From positions 852,566 through 916,565 of the forward strand of contig NZ_DF967965.1 of NCBI RefSeq assembly GCF_001050195.2: 64,000 bases of DNA, in the 5' to 3' direction. Of the stretch, positions 1 through 10,994 are shown in pieces (the first letter of the stretch is position 1; each line of letters begins with the position of its first letter). The notes beneath the pieces were generated by a model. It saw only the letters and a program-made list of their open reading frames with translations. It was not told the DNA's origin and did not search any database. Origin of the DNA: Anaerolinea thermolimosa (GTDB lineage Bacteria; Chloroflexota; Anaerolineae; Anaerolineales; Anaerolineaceae). Made by a program: the position numbers and the translations under genes.

Positions 1-1
1 C

Positions 2-682
2 TCGCGGATTGTGGATGGTTTTCTCCTATTTGCAATGGACGTGGCGATGGATGCACGCCTGATTAAAGAACTGTGCCGGGGAATACCATTCATTCAGCTT
101 GGGGCAAACCCGGCCCCAGAGGTTCCGGCGGTGGTGTTTGACCAGCGCTATGGGATGGAAAGATTGATGAATCATCTCTTTGAGCTGGGGCACCGGCAAA
201 TTGCCGAGATTACCGGCCTGTTCACCCAAAACGACGGACGGGTGCGTCATGAAGTATACATGGAGATGATGCAGGCACGGGGTTTAGACAACAGCTGCTG
301 GCTGGAGGGAGATTTCACAGCTAAAAGTGGTTATCACCAGACGCGAAAATTGCTCGAGCAAAAGAGGGCATTTACGGCGCTGGTTTGCGGGAATGATGAG
401 ATGGCTCTGGGGGCCTTGCATGCATTACATGAGGCGGGTTTGCGCGTCCCGGAGGATGTATCAGTTGTGGGTTTCGACGATCACCCTCTGGGTGGCTATT
501 ATGAACCTCCCCTGACGACAATCCGCCAGGACTACGTGGAACAGGCTCGTCAGAGTATTGACTACCTGCTTAAACTGATTGAATACCCGGAAACTCCTGT
601 AACCCACCTGGTGATTTGCCCGGAACTTGTCGTTAGGCAAAGTACCGGACCGGCCTGTGAGAGTTCTCGGACCTCCGGGTGA
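2..682 (+). CDS. LacI/GalR-family transcriptional regulator, C-terminal part (truncated by window edge)
   Basis: Only the effector-binding (periplasmic-binding-protein-like) domain is visible. The frame is open to the window edge, and the GTG at 11 lies inside the domain, so the real start and the DNA-binding helix-turn-helix are upstream. Family hallmarks are the LVCGNDEMALGAL segment, the VPEDVSVVGFDDHP segment and the closing PPLTTIRQ stretch, all standard in the second half of LacI-type sugar repressors. It lies directly upstream of a mannosylglucose phosphorylase and a rhamnosidase on the same strand. I infer that it senses a sugar and controls that locus; the ligand cannot be read from sequence. 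The last residues form a short non-conserved tail. Confidence 0.9.
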   Translation, partial: SRIVDGFLLFAMDVAMDARLIKELCRGIPFIQLGANPAPEVPAVVFDQRYGMERLMNHLFELGHRQIAEITGLFTQNDGRVRHEVYMEMMQARGLDNSCWLEGDFTAKSGYHQTRKLLEQKRAFTALVCGNDEMALGALHALHEAGLRVPEDVSVVGFDDHPLGGYYEPPLTTIRQDYVEQARQSIDYLLKLIEYPETPVTHLVICPELVVRQSTGPACESSRTSG

Positions 683-862
683 TTGACTTCCTTTCCCTTT
701 TAAGGTGTAGATGGATACGATGATGCAGGGAAAAAGACTCCTGTTGGTGTGAAGCGTACCTTGTTTTCTCGGGTTATACTATTCACGGGTATGGATGGGT
801 GATGGTTTTGCCTCACGCCATGCCAGTGATTTTTATACCATCCTGCTCCCCGGAGTTGCCTT

Positions 863-2065
863 ATGAATTTCAGAGAGAGACTGGAATACCTGCAAAAAGA
901 GCACGATGCACTGCTCAGCCGAAAAAACGAAGTGGATCCGCGCTGGTCCAATGGCTGGTTTGAGCGCTACCGTTACCCGGTGGTCACTGCCGCCCATACC
1001 CCTCTGTTCTGGAGGTATGATTTTGATGAACACACCAATCCATTCCTGATGGAACGGATGGGAATCAATGCCACTTTCAATGTGGGCGCCATTGAGTTAA
1101 ACGGGAAAATTTACCTGATGGTGCGGGTAGAGGGAGTGGATCGAAAGTCTTTCTTTGCGGTAGCGGAGAGTGAAAGCCCGGTGGATGGTTTCCGCTTCTG
1201 GGATTACCCGGTGGTGATGCCAGAAACGGATGATCCGGATACCAATGTGTATGATATGCGTCTGACAAAGCATGAGGATGGCTGGATCTACGGAATTTTC
1301 TGCACGGAACGCAAAGACCCCAATGCGCCACCGGGAGATTTATCCAGCGCTATTGCTCAGGCGGGCATTGCCCGTACGCGAGACCTGGTAACCTGGGAAC
1401 GTCTTCCGGATCTCAAAACGACTTCGCCCCAGCAACGAAACGTGGTTCTTCATCCAGAATTTGTCCATGGAAAATACGCTTTTTATACCCGTCCACAGGA
1501 TTCCTTTATAGAAGCCGGGCGAGGAGGTGGCATTGGTTGGGGTTTGTGCGATGATATCACCCACGCGGTCATCGAAGACGAGTGGATCATTGACGAGCGG
1601 CAATATCACACTATCAAAGAGTCAAAGAACGGGGCAGGGGCAACCCCGATCAAGACCCCGGCAGGGTGGTTGCACATTGCCCACGGAGTCCGTGGGACGG
1701 CTGCCGGGTTACGTTATGTGCTGTACGCCTTCCTGTGTGACTTGCATGAGCCCTGGAAGGTCATTGCTCGGCCGGGAGGGTATTTCCTGGCGCCTAAATT
1801 CGAGGAACAGGTGGGGGATGTCTCCAATGTGGTATTTTGCAACGGGGCTGTGGCGCGAGAAGATGGGAGTCTCTATATCTATTATGGTTCATCGGACACT
1901 CGCACGCATGTGGCTTCTACCTCCATTGAGCGCATGATTGATTATGTTCGTAATACCCCCCCTGATGGATTGCGTTCTTATGCCTGCGTGGAACAACGCA
2001 TGGCGTTGATCCAAAAGAACCTTGCTCTGGGAGCCCGATCGGATGCGCGTCCAGATATCCGCTGA
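863..2065 (+). CDS. mgp: GH130 4-O-beta-D-mannosyl-D-glucose phosphorylase
   Basis: The 400-residue protein matches GH130 subfamily 1 along its length. Characteristic segments are RYRYPVLTAAHTP-like (residues 36-47), the [11 protein letters not shown] region, VYDMRL with Asp131, [27 protein letters not shown] and the HTIKE/KNG phosphate-site region. Asp131 falls exactly where Asp131 acts as proton donor in the Bacteroides fragilis enzyme. Known activity: phosphorolysis of mannosyl-glucose (or close mannosides) to mannose 1-phosphate plus glucose, in the cytoplasm. A GGAG sits about 10 bases before the ATG. The 3' end overlaps the following rhamnosidase gene, suggesting co-translation. Specificity within GH130 (mannosylglucose versus mannobiose) is inferred from overall similarity recalled, not computed. 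Confidence 0.9.
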   Translation: MNFRERLEYLQKEHDALLSRKNEVDPRWSNGWFERYRYPVVTAAHTPLFWRYDFDEHTNPFLMERMGINATFNVGAIELNGKIYLMVRVEGVDRKSFFAVAESESPVDGFRFWDYPVVMPETDDPDTNVYDMRLTKHEDGWIYGIFCTERKDPNAPPGDLSSAIAQAGIARTRDLVTWERLPDLKTTSPQQRNVVLHPEFVHGKYAFYTRPQDSFIEAGRGGGIGWGLCDDITHAVIEDEWIIDERQYHTIKESKNGAGATPIKTPAGWLHIAHGVRGTAAGLRYVLYAFLCDLHEPWKVIARPGGYFLAPKFEEQVGDVSNVVFCNGAVAREDGSLYIYYGSSDTRTHVASTSIERMIDYVRNTPPDGLRSYACVEQRMALIQKNLALGARSDARPDIR

Positions 2066-4448
2066 CCCATTTCTTGAAAGGAACGCAGGGAAACCCTGGC
2101 GTGAACAGGGTTGCTGGCCAGCCGGGTGGGTGGGCTGCCGGGAGGCGCTCCAACCGCCTTTTGTGGCGGCGTTCAGGTTGAAATTCAACGCTGAGCGTCA
2201 AGACTCTGTGCGCTTCCATGTCAGTGCTGATGAGCGTTATGAATTGTATCTGGATGGTGAACGCCTCGGCCGGGGGCCAGAGCGCGGCGCCCCGGATAAC
2301 TGGTTTTTTGAGACATACGAGCTCACCCTGAAGCGTGGCCGCCATGTCCTCGTTGCGAAGGTGTGGGCGCTGGGTGAGCTGGCTCCGGACGCTCAGATGA
2401 GTTCACGCCCTGGATTCCTTCTGGCTGCTGAGGGAGTATGGGGAGAACGACTGAGCACTGGCGTTGCAAACTGGCAGGCGAAACCTCTGACCGGGTTTTC
2501 TTTCCACCGGGCTGATCTCATGCCATGGCGTGGGGTGCGGGTGGCTATTCATGGTGAGGTTTTCCCGTGGGGGTTTGAAGCGGGTACGGGGCGTGGCTGG
2601 CTGGATGTGATTCCCCTCGGCCCGGCCCGTGGACGATGGACGGATTGGTCTTTTTATCGTGATCATCTCCTGAAACCGGCAGGGCTTCCTCCCATGCAGG
2701 AGGGGTTGTTGCCCGTCGGGCAGGTGCGGCATGTGCAGGCTCTTCTGGGGGATCGTGACACGCGGAGAAAGGAACCTGTGCGTGCTCGCGATCATCTAAG
2801 TGGTGAGGCAGAAGCCTGGATGACCCTCTGGGCCGGGCGGGGGAGGGTCGTGATTCCTCCGCATACGGGGCGGAGGATCATCCTTGAACTGGCGGATTAC
2901 TCCATCGCTTACCCCCAGCTCAAGGTATCAGGTGGGCGGGGAAGTACAATCGAGGTGCAGTGGGCGGAGGCATTAAAACTCACACCACAACCGACGAGTC
3001 ACGAAAAAGGACATCGTGGAGAGATCGAAGGAAAGTATTTTATCGGGAATGGAGATTGCTTTTACCCGGACGGGGGAGAAAACCGTCTCTTCGAACCGTT
3101 ATGGTGGATGGCGGGGCGCTTCGTGGAAATTTATCTTGAAACCATGGATGAACCGCTGGAGATCCAGGCGATTCAGTTCCTTGAACGGCGTTATCCGTTG
3201 AGCATGGTCAGTGATTTCGATTGCAGTGATCCACGTTTGGTAGAGGTCGTTCCCATTCTACTGCGTGGGATGCAGATGTGCTCGAATGAGACTTTTTTTG
3301 ACTGCCCCTACTATGAAGAGATGATGTACACCGGCGATACTCGTCTGGAGAGCCTGGTGACTTTTCTTATTTCAGAGGATGATCGTCTGGTGCGTAAAGC
3401 TCTGCGCCTTTTCGATGCCTCACGACTGGCCAGTGGATTGACTCAATCTCGATTTCCCTGCCGGCCCACCCAGGTGATCTCGACGTTTGCCCTCTGGTGG
3501 ATAGGGATGGTGCACGACTTCTTATACTGGAGGGATGACCTCGACCTGGTGAAGGAATTATTACCGGGGGTGCGTGCTACCGTTCAGGGATTCCAGCGCT
3601 GGATTGGGCGTGATCATTTGCTCCGCGGGCCAGAGGGCTGGAATACCATCGACTGGGTTCCGGCCTGGGATCGGGATGCAGGGGTTCCACCCGATGGACA
3701 TTCTGGTATTTCGGGCGTGCTGAACTGGCAATACATCTATACACTTGCCCTGTATGAAGACCTTGAAAACCGCGTTGGCGATCCGGAAATGGCGGCATGG
3801 GCTCTGCGGTCACGGCTGAAGGCCTCAAAAGCCGCGACGGAGGCCTTCTGGGATGAAGAGCGCGGCCTTCTGGCCGATGACCTTGCTAAAAAGCATTTTT
3901 CAGAACACAGCCAGGTTTTAGCGCTTTTAAGTGGCTCTTTACCCAGAGAGAAAGAATCCCGCCTGGTTGAAGGGCTTTTTTCAGACCCGGAGCTTGAACG
4001 CACAACGATTTACTTCAGCCATTATTATTTTGAGGTTTGCCGAAAATATGATCGCATGGATGCGTTCTTTGAACGCATGAAGCTCTGGTTCTACCTCAAG
4101 GAAATGGGATTTAAAACTCCAGTGGAGTCACCGGAACCCAGCCGTTCCGATTGTCATGCCTGGAGTTCACACCCGCTTTTTCACTATTTTGCCACCCTTT
4201 TAGGCGTGAGGCCGGCGGCACCCGGCTTTAGAGAGGTGGAAATTTCTCCCCATCTGGGTCCTTTGCGGTGGGCCAAAGGGAGCTTCCCTCATCCGGCAGG
4301 TGGGAAGATCAATGTAGAATGTGAGGTGGTCGGAAACCACCTGAGAGCCCGGGTGGAAATCCCCGAAGGGTTGAGCGCAGTATTCATCTGGAGAGGGAAT
4401 CGGCGCATCTTAAACGCGCCGAGAGATGAAGTAATCCTGGATGGATAA
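2043..4448 (+). CDS. GH78-type alpha-L-rhamnosidase
   Basis: The 801-residue protein has an N-terminal beta-sandwich part (a [30 protein letters not shown] segment typical of the rhamnosidase N domain). A central (alpha/alpha)6 barrel follows, with a [14 protein letters not shown] segment near residues 420-433, the position of the acidic motif of GH78, and a C-terminal beta domain. It would release terminal rhamnose from oligosaccharides or glycosides. No signal peptide is seen, so the enzyme is probably cytoplasmic. I chose ATG 2043, which gives a 23-base overlap with the phosphorylase gene; a TTG at 2022 in the same frame is the alternative. The active-site motif departs from the usual DERLGWTGD wording, so the exact glycoside specificity is uncertain. 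Confidence 0.82.
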   Translation: MRVQISADPFLERNAGKPWREQGCWPAGWVGCREALQPPFVAAFRLKFNAERQDSVRFHVSADERYELYLDGERLGRGPERGAPDNWFFETYELTLKRGRHVLVAKVWALGELAPDAQMSSRPGFLLAAEGVWGERLSTGVANWQAKPLTGFSFHRADLMPWRGVRVAIHGEVFPWGFEAGTGRGWLDVIPLGPARGRWTDWSFYRDHLLKPAGLPPMQEGLLPVGQVRHVQALLGDRDTRRKEPVRARDHLSGEAEAWMTLWAGRGRVVIPPHTGRRIILELADYSIAYPQLKVSGGRGSTIEVQWAEALKLTPQPTSHEKGHRGEIEGKYFIGNGDCFYPDGGENRLFEPLWWMAGRFVEIYLETMDEPLEIQAIQFLERRYPLSMVSDFDCSDPRLVEVVPILLRGMQMCSNETFFDCPYYEEMMYTGDTRLESLVTFLISEDDRLVRKALRLFDASRLASGLTQSRFPCRPTQVISTFALWWIGMVHDFLYWRDDLDLVKELLPGVRATVQGFQRWIGRDHLLRGPEGWNTIDWVPAWDRDAGVPPDGHSGISGVLNWQYIYTLALYEDLENRVGDPEMAAWALRSRLKASKAATEAFWDEERGLLADDLAKKHFSEHSQVLALLSGSLPREKESRLVEGLFSDPELERTTIYFSHYYFEVCRKYDRMDAFFERMKLWFYLKEMGFKTPVESPEPSRSDCHAWSSHPLFHYFATLLGVRPAAPGFREVEISPHLGPLRWAKGSFPHPAGGKINVECEVVGNHLRARVEIPEGLSAVFIWRGNRRILNAPRDEVILDG

Positions 4449-4569
4449 TCCAAACCGGTGGAGGGTTTGCTGGTCTGAGAGCTGGAGGGCTGAGTGTGGA
4501 GGGTCTGCTCCAGAGGCCACATCCAGAATCACGATCCGTCTACCTTGATGAAATGTTCCCCCGGATGAG

Positions 4570-4598
4570 TTGACTAGACAAGAGAGCGGGTGTAGAAT
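4570..4598 (+). promoter_or_regulatory. sigma70-type promoter of the purine operon
   Basis: TTGACT at 4570-4575 and TAGAAT at 4593-4598 are separated by exactly 17 bases. Transcription would start near 4605, giving a leader of about 35 bases before purSL. The leader is too short for a purine riboswitch, and none is recognisable. Confidence 0.8.
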
Positions 4599-4639
4599 TT
4601 GCCCATTCCACCTCTGGCGAGTTAGAAAGTACACACTTC

Positions 4640-7576
4640 ATGACGCAAGAACACTCCGGGGTTTATCGTTTTGTTGTTTACCCGCTGACCGAGCCGGATG
4701 CCCGATCCATGGGATACCTGGCCGATGCTCACGCCCTGGGTTTTACCGGGGTTGAATCGATCCGGGTGCATGACCTGTATTTTATAGAAGGCGATCTTGA
4801 TCGGTCTGCTCTGATGAGACTGGGGGAGGAACTTCTCAGTGATCCCGCTGTACAAACCTTTACCTGCCATCGGCTGGATGAGGAGGCAGCCTCTCCCGCC
4901 GGGATAAAGGTGGTAGAAGTGGCCCTGCGTGCCGGGGTCACAGATCCTGTGGCTGAACAGATTGTTCGGGCAGCGCAGGTGATGAATATCCGGGGGGTAA
5001 AGCGCGCCTCTACAGGGCAGCGCTTTTTGATTAAAGGGGATGATCTGGAAGAACCTCAGCTTCATTTGCTGGTAAAGCGTTTGCTTGCTAATCCTGTCAT
5101 CCAGCGGTATGAACTGGGTCTGGTGCAACCTGCGTTCCCATCAGAGGTAAGTGGGTCAGCTCAGGTGGAGAGGTTAAAGATTCGCGGGGTGGATCTCCCC
5201 GGGCTGATGGCGCTCTCGGCCGAGCGCCGGGCTGCACTGGATGAGGCAGAAATGCTCGCTATTCAAGGGTATTGTGAGCGCGAAGGCCGAGACCTGACGG
5301 ATGTTGAGTTCGAAATGATTGCCCAGACCTGGAGCGAGCACTGTGTGCATAAGACCTTCAAGGCACTGGTGGAAATTGAGAACTACGCGGAATTGCCTGA
5401 AGAGCTTCAGAAGGCGTACCCCGATGGTCGGGTGAATAACCTCATGCGGACGTTTCTCAAATCCGCCACCGACCGGATTGGGGCAGAATGGGTACGTTCG
5501 GCTTTTGTGGACAACGCCGGTATCCTCGACCTGGATGGATTCCATGAAGTTTCCTTCAAAGTGGAAACCCACAATCATCCTTCAGCCATTGAGCCGTTTG
5601 GCGGAGCCAATACCGGAGTGGGAGGGGTCATACGGGATGTCCTTGGCGTCTCTGCCAGACCGGTTGCGGCCACCGATGTACTGTGTTTTGGTCCGCAGCG
5701 CTGGCCTTTTGAACGCCTTCCTGAAGGTGTCCTGCATCCCCGGCGAATTTTTTCCGGTGTGGTAGCGGGTGTGCAGGATTATGGGAATAAAATTGGAATT
5801 CCTACGGTCAATGGGGCGATTCTCTTTGACCCGGGATATGTAGCCAACCCTCTGGTGTTTTGCGGTTGTGTGGGGATTGCCCCCCGTGACAGCCATCCCC
5901 GGAACCCATTACCAGGTGACCGGGTGGTGGTCATTGGCGGGCGCACGGGGAGGGATGGGTTGCGCGGTGCCACTTTTTCTTCGATGACCATGGACGCCCA
6001 GACGGGAGAAGTCTCAGGGGCTTCGGTGCAGATTGGAGCACCGATCACCGAAAAAGGGTTAATTGAGGTGGTGGTGCGGGCGCGCGATGCGGGTCTTTAC
6101 CATGCGATCACCGATTGTGGCGCGGGTGGGCTCTCTTCGGCAGTTGGAGAGATGGCCGCCGATACAGGTGCCACAGTGGAACTGGATCGGGTGCGCCTGA
6201 AGTATCCTGGCCTGGCTCCCTGGGAAATCTGGCTCTCAGAGGCACAGGAGCGGATGGTTTTGGCCATTCCGCCGGAAAAGATAGAAGAATTTCAGCGCAT
6301 CTGTGATCTCTTTGCTGTCGAAATGACGGATATCGGGCAATTTGAACCCTCCGGTCGGCTGGTAGTCCGGTATGGGGGGCAGGTGGTGCTCGATCTGGAT
6401 AACCATTTTTTACACCATGGTATTCCTCAACGCCGCCTGAAAGCCCGCATCAACATGGCGTCTAATTGCGCCCAGAAGAAGGACTGTTGCCGGGGAGTGT
6501 ACACTGAGGGGGTTGATTGCCAGGCGGTTCTGCTCGATCTGCTTTCTCATCCTAACATTGCGTCCAAGGCGCAGGTGGTGCATCTTTACGATCATGAGGT
6601 GCAGGGCGGAACAGTGATCAAACCGCTGATCGGTGTGCTCCACGATGCCCCTGCGGATGCGGCGGTGTTGCGCCCTGCGGAGAGTATGGGCGAAGTTGCC
6701 ATTGTGCTGGCCAGCGGAATCAACCCGGAATATGGGAAGGTAGATGCCTATCGGATGGCAGCCAGTGTGATCGATGAAGCGATTCGGAATGCCGTGGCGG
6801 TTGGCGCTGACCCGGCGCGTATTGCCCTGCTGGATAATTTTTGCTGGGGCGATCCCAAAAGACCCGAGACTCTGGGGAGCCTGCTGGAGGCGGCGCGCGC
6901 CTGTCACGACACAGCTCTGATCTTCGGTGCTCCGTTTATTTCTGGAAAAGACTCCCTCAATAACGAATATGTGGGAATGGATGGAATGAGGCATGCCATT
7001 CCACCTACCCTGTTGATTTCGGTGCTTGGGCTGATGGAGGATTTCAGGCTGGCCACAACCAGTGACCTGAAGCAAGCCGGTGATGCTCTTTATCTCGTTG
7101 GGGCATTCAATCCACGGCTGGGGGCGAGCCATTACCGCCTGGTTGAGCAACCCGACGAAGTTTTTGACGGGGAAGTGCCTCCACTGGCTGAAGAGACCCC
7201 CGAAGTGTACCATGCCCTCCATCGAGCGATGAAAGAAGGGTTGGTACGTGCCTGTCACGACCTCTCGGAGGGCGGTCTGGCAGTAGCGGCCGCTGAAATG
7301 TGCATCGGTGGCCGCCTGGGGCTCGATCTGGAGGGTGGAATGGGAGAAACGGTATGTGCTCTGTTTGGAGAAAGCAACGGTTGTTTGCTGGTGGAGGTGA
7401 AGTCAGGGGAGGAAGATCGCTTTGAGCAGACCATGCATGGCTTGCCTTTCCGTCGGGCAGGGAGGGTGCGTGCAGATGACTGGTTCTGTGTGAGGATGGA
7501 TGGACGTCTGTTGATCGAACTCCCTGTGGTTTCTCTGGTGCGGGCGTGGCAGCACCCCATTCAGGAGGGGCGATGA
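4640..7576 (+). CDS. purL: phosphoribosylformylglycinamidine synthase, PurS-PurL fusion
   Basis: The enzyme makes FGAM from FGAR, ATP and ammonia (step 4 of purine synthesis). At 978 residues it is far longer than a stand-alone small PurL (about 740). Residues 7-78 and 88-160 are two successive PurS-like ferredoxin-fold repeats, each beginning with a beta strand and ending in DPxxQ/NPVIQ-type segments. The PurL catalytic region begins near residue 175, with EFEMIAQTWSEHCVHKTF and ETHNHPSAIEPFGGANTGVGG. The glutaminase is supplied in trans by PurQ, whose start overlaps this stop (ATGA). The ATG at 4640 has only a weak Shine-Dalgarno sequence. First gene of the purine operon. Confidence 0.96.
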   Translation: MTQEHSGVYRFVVYPLTEPDARSMGYLADAHALGFTGVESIRVHDLYFIEGDLDRSALMRLGEELLSDPAVQTFTCHRLDEEAASPAGIKVVEVALRAGVTDPVAEQIVRAAQVMNIRGVKRASTGQRFLIKGDDLEEPQLHLLVKRLLANPVIQRYELGLVQPAFPSEVSGSAQVERLKIRGVDLPGLMALSAERRAALDEAEMLAIQGYCEREGRDLTDVEFEMIAQTWSEHCVHKTFKALVEIENYAELPEELQKAYPDGRVNNLMRTFLKSATDRIGAEWVRSAFVDNAGILDLDGFHEVSFKVETHNHPSAIEPFGGANTGVGGVIRDVLGVSARPVAATDVLCFGPQRWPFERLPEGVLHPRRIFSGVVAGVQDYGNKIGIPTVNGAILFDPGYVANPLVFCGCVGIAPRDSHPRNPLPGDRVVVIGGRTGRDGLRGATFSSMTMDAQTGEVSGASVQIGAPITEKGLIEVVVRARDAGLYHAITDCGAGGLSSAVGEMAADTGATVELDRVRLKYPGLAPWEIWLSEAQERMVLAIPPEKIEEFQRICDLFAVEMTDIGQFEPSGRLVVRYGGQVVLDLDNHFLHHGIPQRRLKARINMASNCAQKKDCCRGVYTEGVDCQAVLLDLLSHPNIASKAQVVHLYDHEVQGGTVIKPLIGVLHDAPADAAVLRPAESMGEVAIVLASGINPEYGKVDAYRMAASVIDEAIRNAVAVGADPARIALLDNFCWGDPKRPETLGSLLEAARACHDTALIFGAPFISGKDSLNNEYVGMDGMRHAIPPTLLISVLGLMEDFRLATTSDLKQAGDALYLVGAFNPRLGASHYRLVEQPDEVFDGEVPPLAEETPEVYHALHRAMKEGLVRACHDLSEGGLAVAAAEMCIGGRLGLDLEGGMGETVCALFGESNGCLLVEVKSGEEDRFEQTMHGLPFRRAGRVRADDWFCVRMDGRLLIELPVVSLVRAWQHPIQEGR

Positions 7577-8346
7577 ATCCCAGGGCACTCATCCTTCATG
7601 CGACGGGTACCAACCGTGATCGAGATGTGGCCCGTGCCATCGAGCTGGCGGGTGGGAGCCCGGATATTCGACACATCCATGAGCTTCTTCACCGGCGGGT
7701 GGTGTGGGGTGAGTATCAGATGCTGGTGGTGCCGGGAGGGTTTTCTTACGCTGATGCGCTTGGTGCGGGCCGTTTGCTGGCCCTTGATCTGGAGGCTTAT
7801 TTTGCCGATCAGGTGCACGCGTTTGTGGCGGCTGGAAAACCCGTGATCGGCATCTGCAATGGATTTCAGGCACTGGTCAGGGCTGGCATTTTACCCGGAA
7901 TTGCCAATGTCAGGGCGACCCTGACGTTTAATCAGAGCGGTCATTTTGAGTGCCGCTGGGTGACCTTGCGGGCTGTTTCGTCCCAATGCGTGTGGACGCA
8001 GGGGTTGAGTGATTTGATCGATTGCCCGGTAGCACACGGAGAGGGGAGGTTCCTGATTTCTCCCAAAGAAGGATGGATGGAGTTACAGCAAAACGATCAG
8101 ATCGCGCTCGTTTATACCAGCAGAGAAGGTGAACCCGCCGGCGGAGCTTACCCGGAGAACCCGAACGGCTCACCGGGTGATGTGGCCGGGGTGTGCAACC
8201 CCCAGGGGAATGTTCTCGGGTTAATGCCGCACCCTGAAAATCATATCTTCTATTGGCAACATCCACGCTGGACGCGCGGTTTTCGAGGGCGGCTTGGACT
8301 GCGGCTCTTCGAAAACGGGGTACGTTATGCCAGCCAGATTAACTGA
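7573..8346 (+). CDS. purQ: phosphoribosylformylglycinamidine synthase, glutaminase subunit PurQ
   Basis: Class I glutamine amidotransferase of 257 residues that feeds ammonia to PurL. The triad is visible: Cys95 in GICNGFQ, and His220 and Glu222 in MPHPENH. The VPGGFSYADALGAG segment is the oxyanion-region motif of PurQ. ATG 7573 was chosen over an upstream GTG because AGGAGGGG ends three bases before it and it makes an ATGA overlap with purL, which fits translational coupling of two subunits of one enzyme. Confidence 0.97.
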   Translation: MNPRALILHATGTNRDRDVARAIELAGGSPDIRHIHELLHRRVVWGEYQMLVVPGGFSYADALGAGRLLALDLEAYFADQVHAFVAAGKPVIGICNGFQALVRAGILPGIANVRATLTFNQSGHFECRWVTLRAVSSQCVWTQGLSDLIDCPVAHGEGRFLISPKEGWMELQQNDQIALVYTSREGEPAGGAYPENPNGSPGDVAGVCNPQGNVLGLMPHPENHIFYWQHPRWTRGFRGRLGLRLFENGVRYASQIN

Positions 8347-8362
8347 TTGATTGGGAATGATT

Positions 8363-9361
8363 ATGCCTGACCAGACCGATTTGATCACGTTATTGTCCCA
8401 CTCGTTTCTGTCAACCCATTTGCCTTTGCCCGGAAAACAGAGCGGCAAGGTTCGCGACTGGTACAGGCTGCCGGGCGAGCGACGGCTGATCATTACTACG
8501 GATCGCCTTTCTGCATTTGACCGCGTGCTGGGGTGTGTGCCTTACAAAGGGCAGGTGCTCAATCAATTAACCAACTGGTGGATGGAGCAAACCCGGGATA
8601 TTCTCCCGAATCACCTGGTCTCTGAACCCGATCCGAACGCGGTCGTCGTTCGGGAACTGCGTCCTCTCCAGGTGGAGGTGGTGGTGCGCGGCTACATCAC
8701 CGGGGTGACATCCACAGCTCTGTGGTATCGATATATGCTTGGCGAGCGAGATATTTATGGATATCGTTTTCCGGAAGGGCTGAAAAAGAACCAGGCGTTA
8801 CCTCAGCCTATTTTAACGCCGACCACTAAAGGGGGGCCAACCGGCCACGATGAACGATTGACCTGTGCGGAGGTGGTAGAACGTGGCCTGGTGGATGCGG
8901 ATATCTGGGAACAGGTGCAGAGCCATGCGCTGGCACTGTTCCGGCGTGGACAGGAGATTGCCCATCGAGCGGGGTTAATTCTGGTGGATACCAAATATGA
9001 GTTTGGGTTGGATGAAGCGGGATTGGTAACCCTCATGGATGAAGTGCACACCCCGGATTCGTCGCGTTTCTGGCTGGAAGAGACCTACCGGGAACGGCTG
9101 GAGCAGGGTGAAGAACCTGAAAATTTCGATAAAGAATTTATCCGATTGGAATTTGCCAGGAAAGGGTATCGTGGAGAAGGTGAGCCCCCTGTGATGCCAG
9201 AGACTCTGTGGGTGGCAGCCAGCCAGCGATATATCGCCATTTACGAAAAGTTGACTGGTCAAGCGTTTGTGCCGGGGAGTTATCCGGTGGAATCGCGGCT
9301 TGTAGAAAATTTGCGCAGAGCGGGGATTCTCCCCGAGTTCGGGCAGGAGGAATGGAGATGA
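8363..9361 (+). CDS. purC: SAICAR synthetase
   Basis: Phosphoribosylaminoimidazole-succinocarboxamide synthase joins CAIR and aspartate using ATP. The 332-residue protein is of the long form seen in yeast Ade1-like enzymes. Motifs include [10 protein letters not shown] (nucleotide-binding strand), [20 protein letters not shown], and the [13 protein letters not shown] and [14 protein letters not shown] regions. ATG 8363 is preferred because a GGGA lies nine bases upstream; TTG 8351 and ATG 8357 are in frame but poorly placed. Its stop overlaps the purE start (ATGA). Confidence 0.96.
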   Translation: MPDQTDLITLLSHSFLSTHLPLPGKQSGKVRDWYRLPGERRLIITTDRLSAFDRVLGCVPYKGQVLNQLTNWWMEQTRDILPNHLVSEPDPNAVVVRELRPLQVEVVVRGYITGVTSTALWYRYMLGERDIYGYRFPEGLKKNQALPQPILTPTTKGGPTGHDERLTCAEVVERGLVDADIWEQVQSHALALFRRGQEIAHRAGLILVDTKYEFGLDEAGLVTLMDEVHTPDSSRFWLEETYRERLEQGEEPENFDKEFIRLEFARKGYRGEGEPPVMPETLWVAASQRYIAIYEKLTGQAFVPGSYPVESRLVENLRRAGILPEFGQEEWR

Positions 9362-9849
9362 ATCCACTGGTGGGTGTGATCATGGGCTCGAAGTCAGACT
9401 GGGAAACCATGCAACATGCAGTGGCGATCCTGGAAACGCTGGGAATTTCATATGAAGTGAAGATCGTCTCAGCCCATCGCACCCCTGAGTGGATGTTTGA
9501 GTATGCCAGCAGGGCCGAAGAGCGCGGCCTGGAGGTGATCATAGCGGGCGCGGGGGGGGCGGCTCATCTGCCGGGTATGGTGGCGGCTAAAACCTGTCTC
9601 CCGGTGCTGGGGGTACCGGTTCAATCGAAAGCTCTGAATGGACTGGACTCGCTCCTTTCTATTGTGCAGATGCCGGCCGGTGTTCCAGTGGGAACGCTGG
9701 CGATCGGGCGGGCGGGGGCAGGGAATGCTGCTCTTCTGGCTGCGGCTATTCTGGCACTCAAATATGATGATATCCGGCAGGCGTTGAAGGTCTATCGCGA
9801 ACAGCAGACCCAAAAAGTACTTCAGGAAAGCGACCCGAGGGAAGGATGA
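9358..9849 (+). CDS. purE: N5-carboxyaminoimidazole ribonucleotide mutase
   Basis: Class I PurE, 163 residues, converts N5-CAIR to CAIR. The N-terminus [14 protein letters not shown], the SAHRTPE motif with the catalytic His, and the [14 protein letters not shown] segment are diagnostic. A strong AGGAGG precedes ATG 9358; reading further upstream only extends into purC. The neighbouring purK shows this is the bacterial two-step (PurK plus PurE) route rather than direct AIR carboxylation. Overlaps purK by ATGA. Confidence 0.98.
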   Translation: MNPLVGVIMGSKSDWETMQHAVAILETLGISYEVKIVSAHRTPEWMFEYASRAEERGLEVIIAGAGGAAHLPGMVAAKTCLPVLGVPVQSKALNGLDSLLSIVQMPAGVPVGTLAIGRAGAGNAALLAAAILALKYDDIRQALKVYREQQTQKVLQESDPREG

Positions 9850-10994
9850 CCACGATTGGCGTTCTCGGTGCTGGACAACTGGGCTGGATGCTGGCACTTG
9901 CAGGGTATCCGTTAGGGTTTCGCTTTCATTTTCTCGATCCCGTGCCGGGCTCACCGGCTTCCTGCCTGGCCCCTCAAAAAGTGGCCGATTATGCCGATCA
10001 GGCAGCCCTGGCTTATTTTGCCCGGGGGGTTGACCTGGTCACGTATGAATTTGAAAATGTGCCGGTTGAGTCGGCCCGCTTCCTGGAAAGGCGACTCCCC
10101 GTATACCCTCCACCCCTTGCCCTGGAAAAAGCGCAGGATCGACTGATTGAGAAAGACTTCTTCCGTTCTCTGGGGATTCCCACAGTTGCTTACAGAGCGG
10201 TTCAATCTCTCGAAGACCTCCGCGTTGGGGTGGAGGAAATTGGCCTGCCAGCCCTTTTGAAAACCCGCCGCATGGGATACGACGGCAAAGGTCAGGTGAT
10301 GATTGCTGATGAGGCCATGATCGATTCGGCCTGGGAAACTCTGAAGGGAGCGCCATTGATTCTGGAGGCTTTTACGAAGTTCCGGCGTGAGCTGTCTGTG
10401 CTGGCCGTTCGTAGTGCTTCGGGTCAGTGCGTGTTCTACCCGTTGGTAGAAAATCATCATCGAGAGGGTATTCTGCGCCTCTCGCTTGCGCCTGTTCCTG
10501 ATCTGGAAGTCAAGCTTCAAAACACGGCTGAAATGTACGCCGCTCGGGTCATGGAAGCGCTGGATTACGTTGGGGTGCTGGCCATTGAGTTCTTTCAAAC
10601 TGATGAGGGTTTGCTGGCGAATGAGATGGCGCCCCGTGTCCATAATTCGGGTCACTGGACAATCGAAGGGGCGGTTACGTCACAGTTCGAGAATCATCTC
10701 CGGGCCATCACTGGCTACCCTCTGGGAGCGGTAGCTGTGAACGGCTGGTGTGCGATGATTAATCTGATCGGTTCGGTGCCGGAGTTTCCCGATCTTTTAT
10801 CTATACCGGGTGTGCACCTGCACTGGTATCACAAGACGGCAAGGCCGAATCGGAAACTGGGTCATTTAACGATGGTGGTGTCAGATCCAGAAGCCTTAAA
10901 CGCCATGTTAAGGCAGGTTGGTGAAAAGTTGCTTCTCCATCCAAACAATGGCGGATGGGGAGCCTGGGTGAAGGAGTTATTGTTCCATGAGTGA
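9846..10994 (+). CDS. purK: N5-carboxyaminoimidazole ribonucleotide synthase
   Basis: ATP-grasp enzyme of 382 residues that carboxylates AIR with bicarbonate and ATP. It begins with the dinucleotide-like [13 protein letters not shown] motif, has the ATP-grasp core [14 protein letters not shown], and the metal/ATP-binding [14 protein letters not shown] segment typical of PurK. It overlaps purE by four bases and purF by eight. Unremarkable length. Confidence 0.97.
   Translation: MTTIGVLGAGQLGWMLALAGYPLGFRFHFLDPVPGSPASCLAPQKVADYADQAALAYFARGVDLVTYEFENVPVESARFLERRLPVYPPPLALEKAQDRLIEKDFFRSLGIPTVAYRAVQSLEDLRVGVEEIGLPALLKTRRMGYDGKGQVMIADEAMIDSAWETLKGAPLILEAFTKFRRELSVLAVRSASGQCVFYPLVENHHREGILRLSLAPVPDLEVKLQNTAEMYAARVMEALDYVGVLAIEFFQTDEGLLANEMAPRVHNSGHWTIEGAVTSQFENHLRAITGYPLGAVAVNGWCAMINLIGSVPEFPDLLSIPGVHLHWYHKTARPNRKLGHLTMVVSDPEALNAMLRQVGEKLLLHPNNGGWGAWVKELLFHE

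Noticed and set aside
4449..4639. A purine riboswitch in front of the purine operon
   Set aside because: The promoter ends at 4598, so the transcribed leader is only about 35 bases, too short for a purine aptamer plus expression platform.
9208..9357. An N-terminal extension of PurE into purC
   Set aside because: The extension is purC sequence in another frame, while ATG 9358 has a strong ribosome site and gives the canonical PurE N-terminus.
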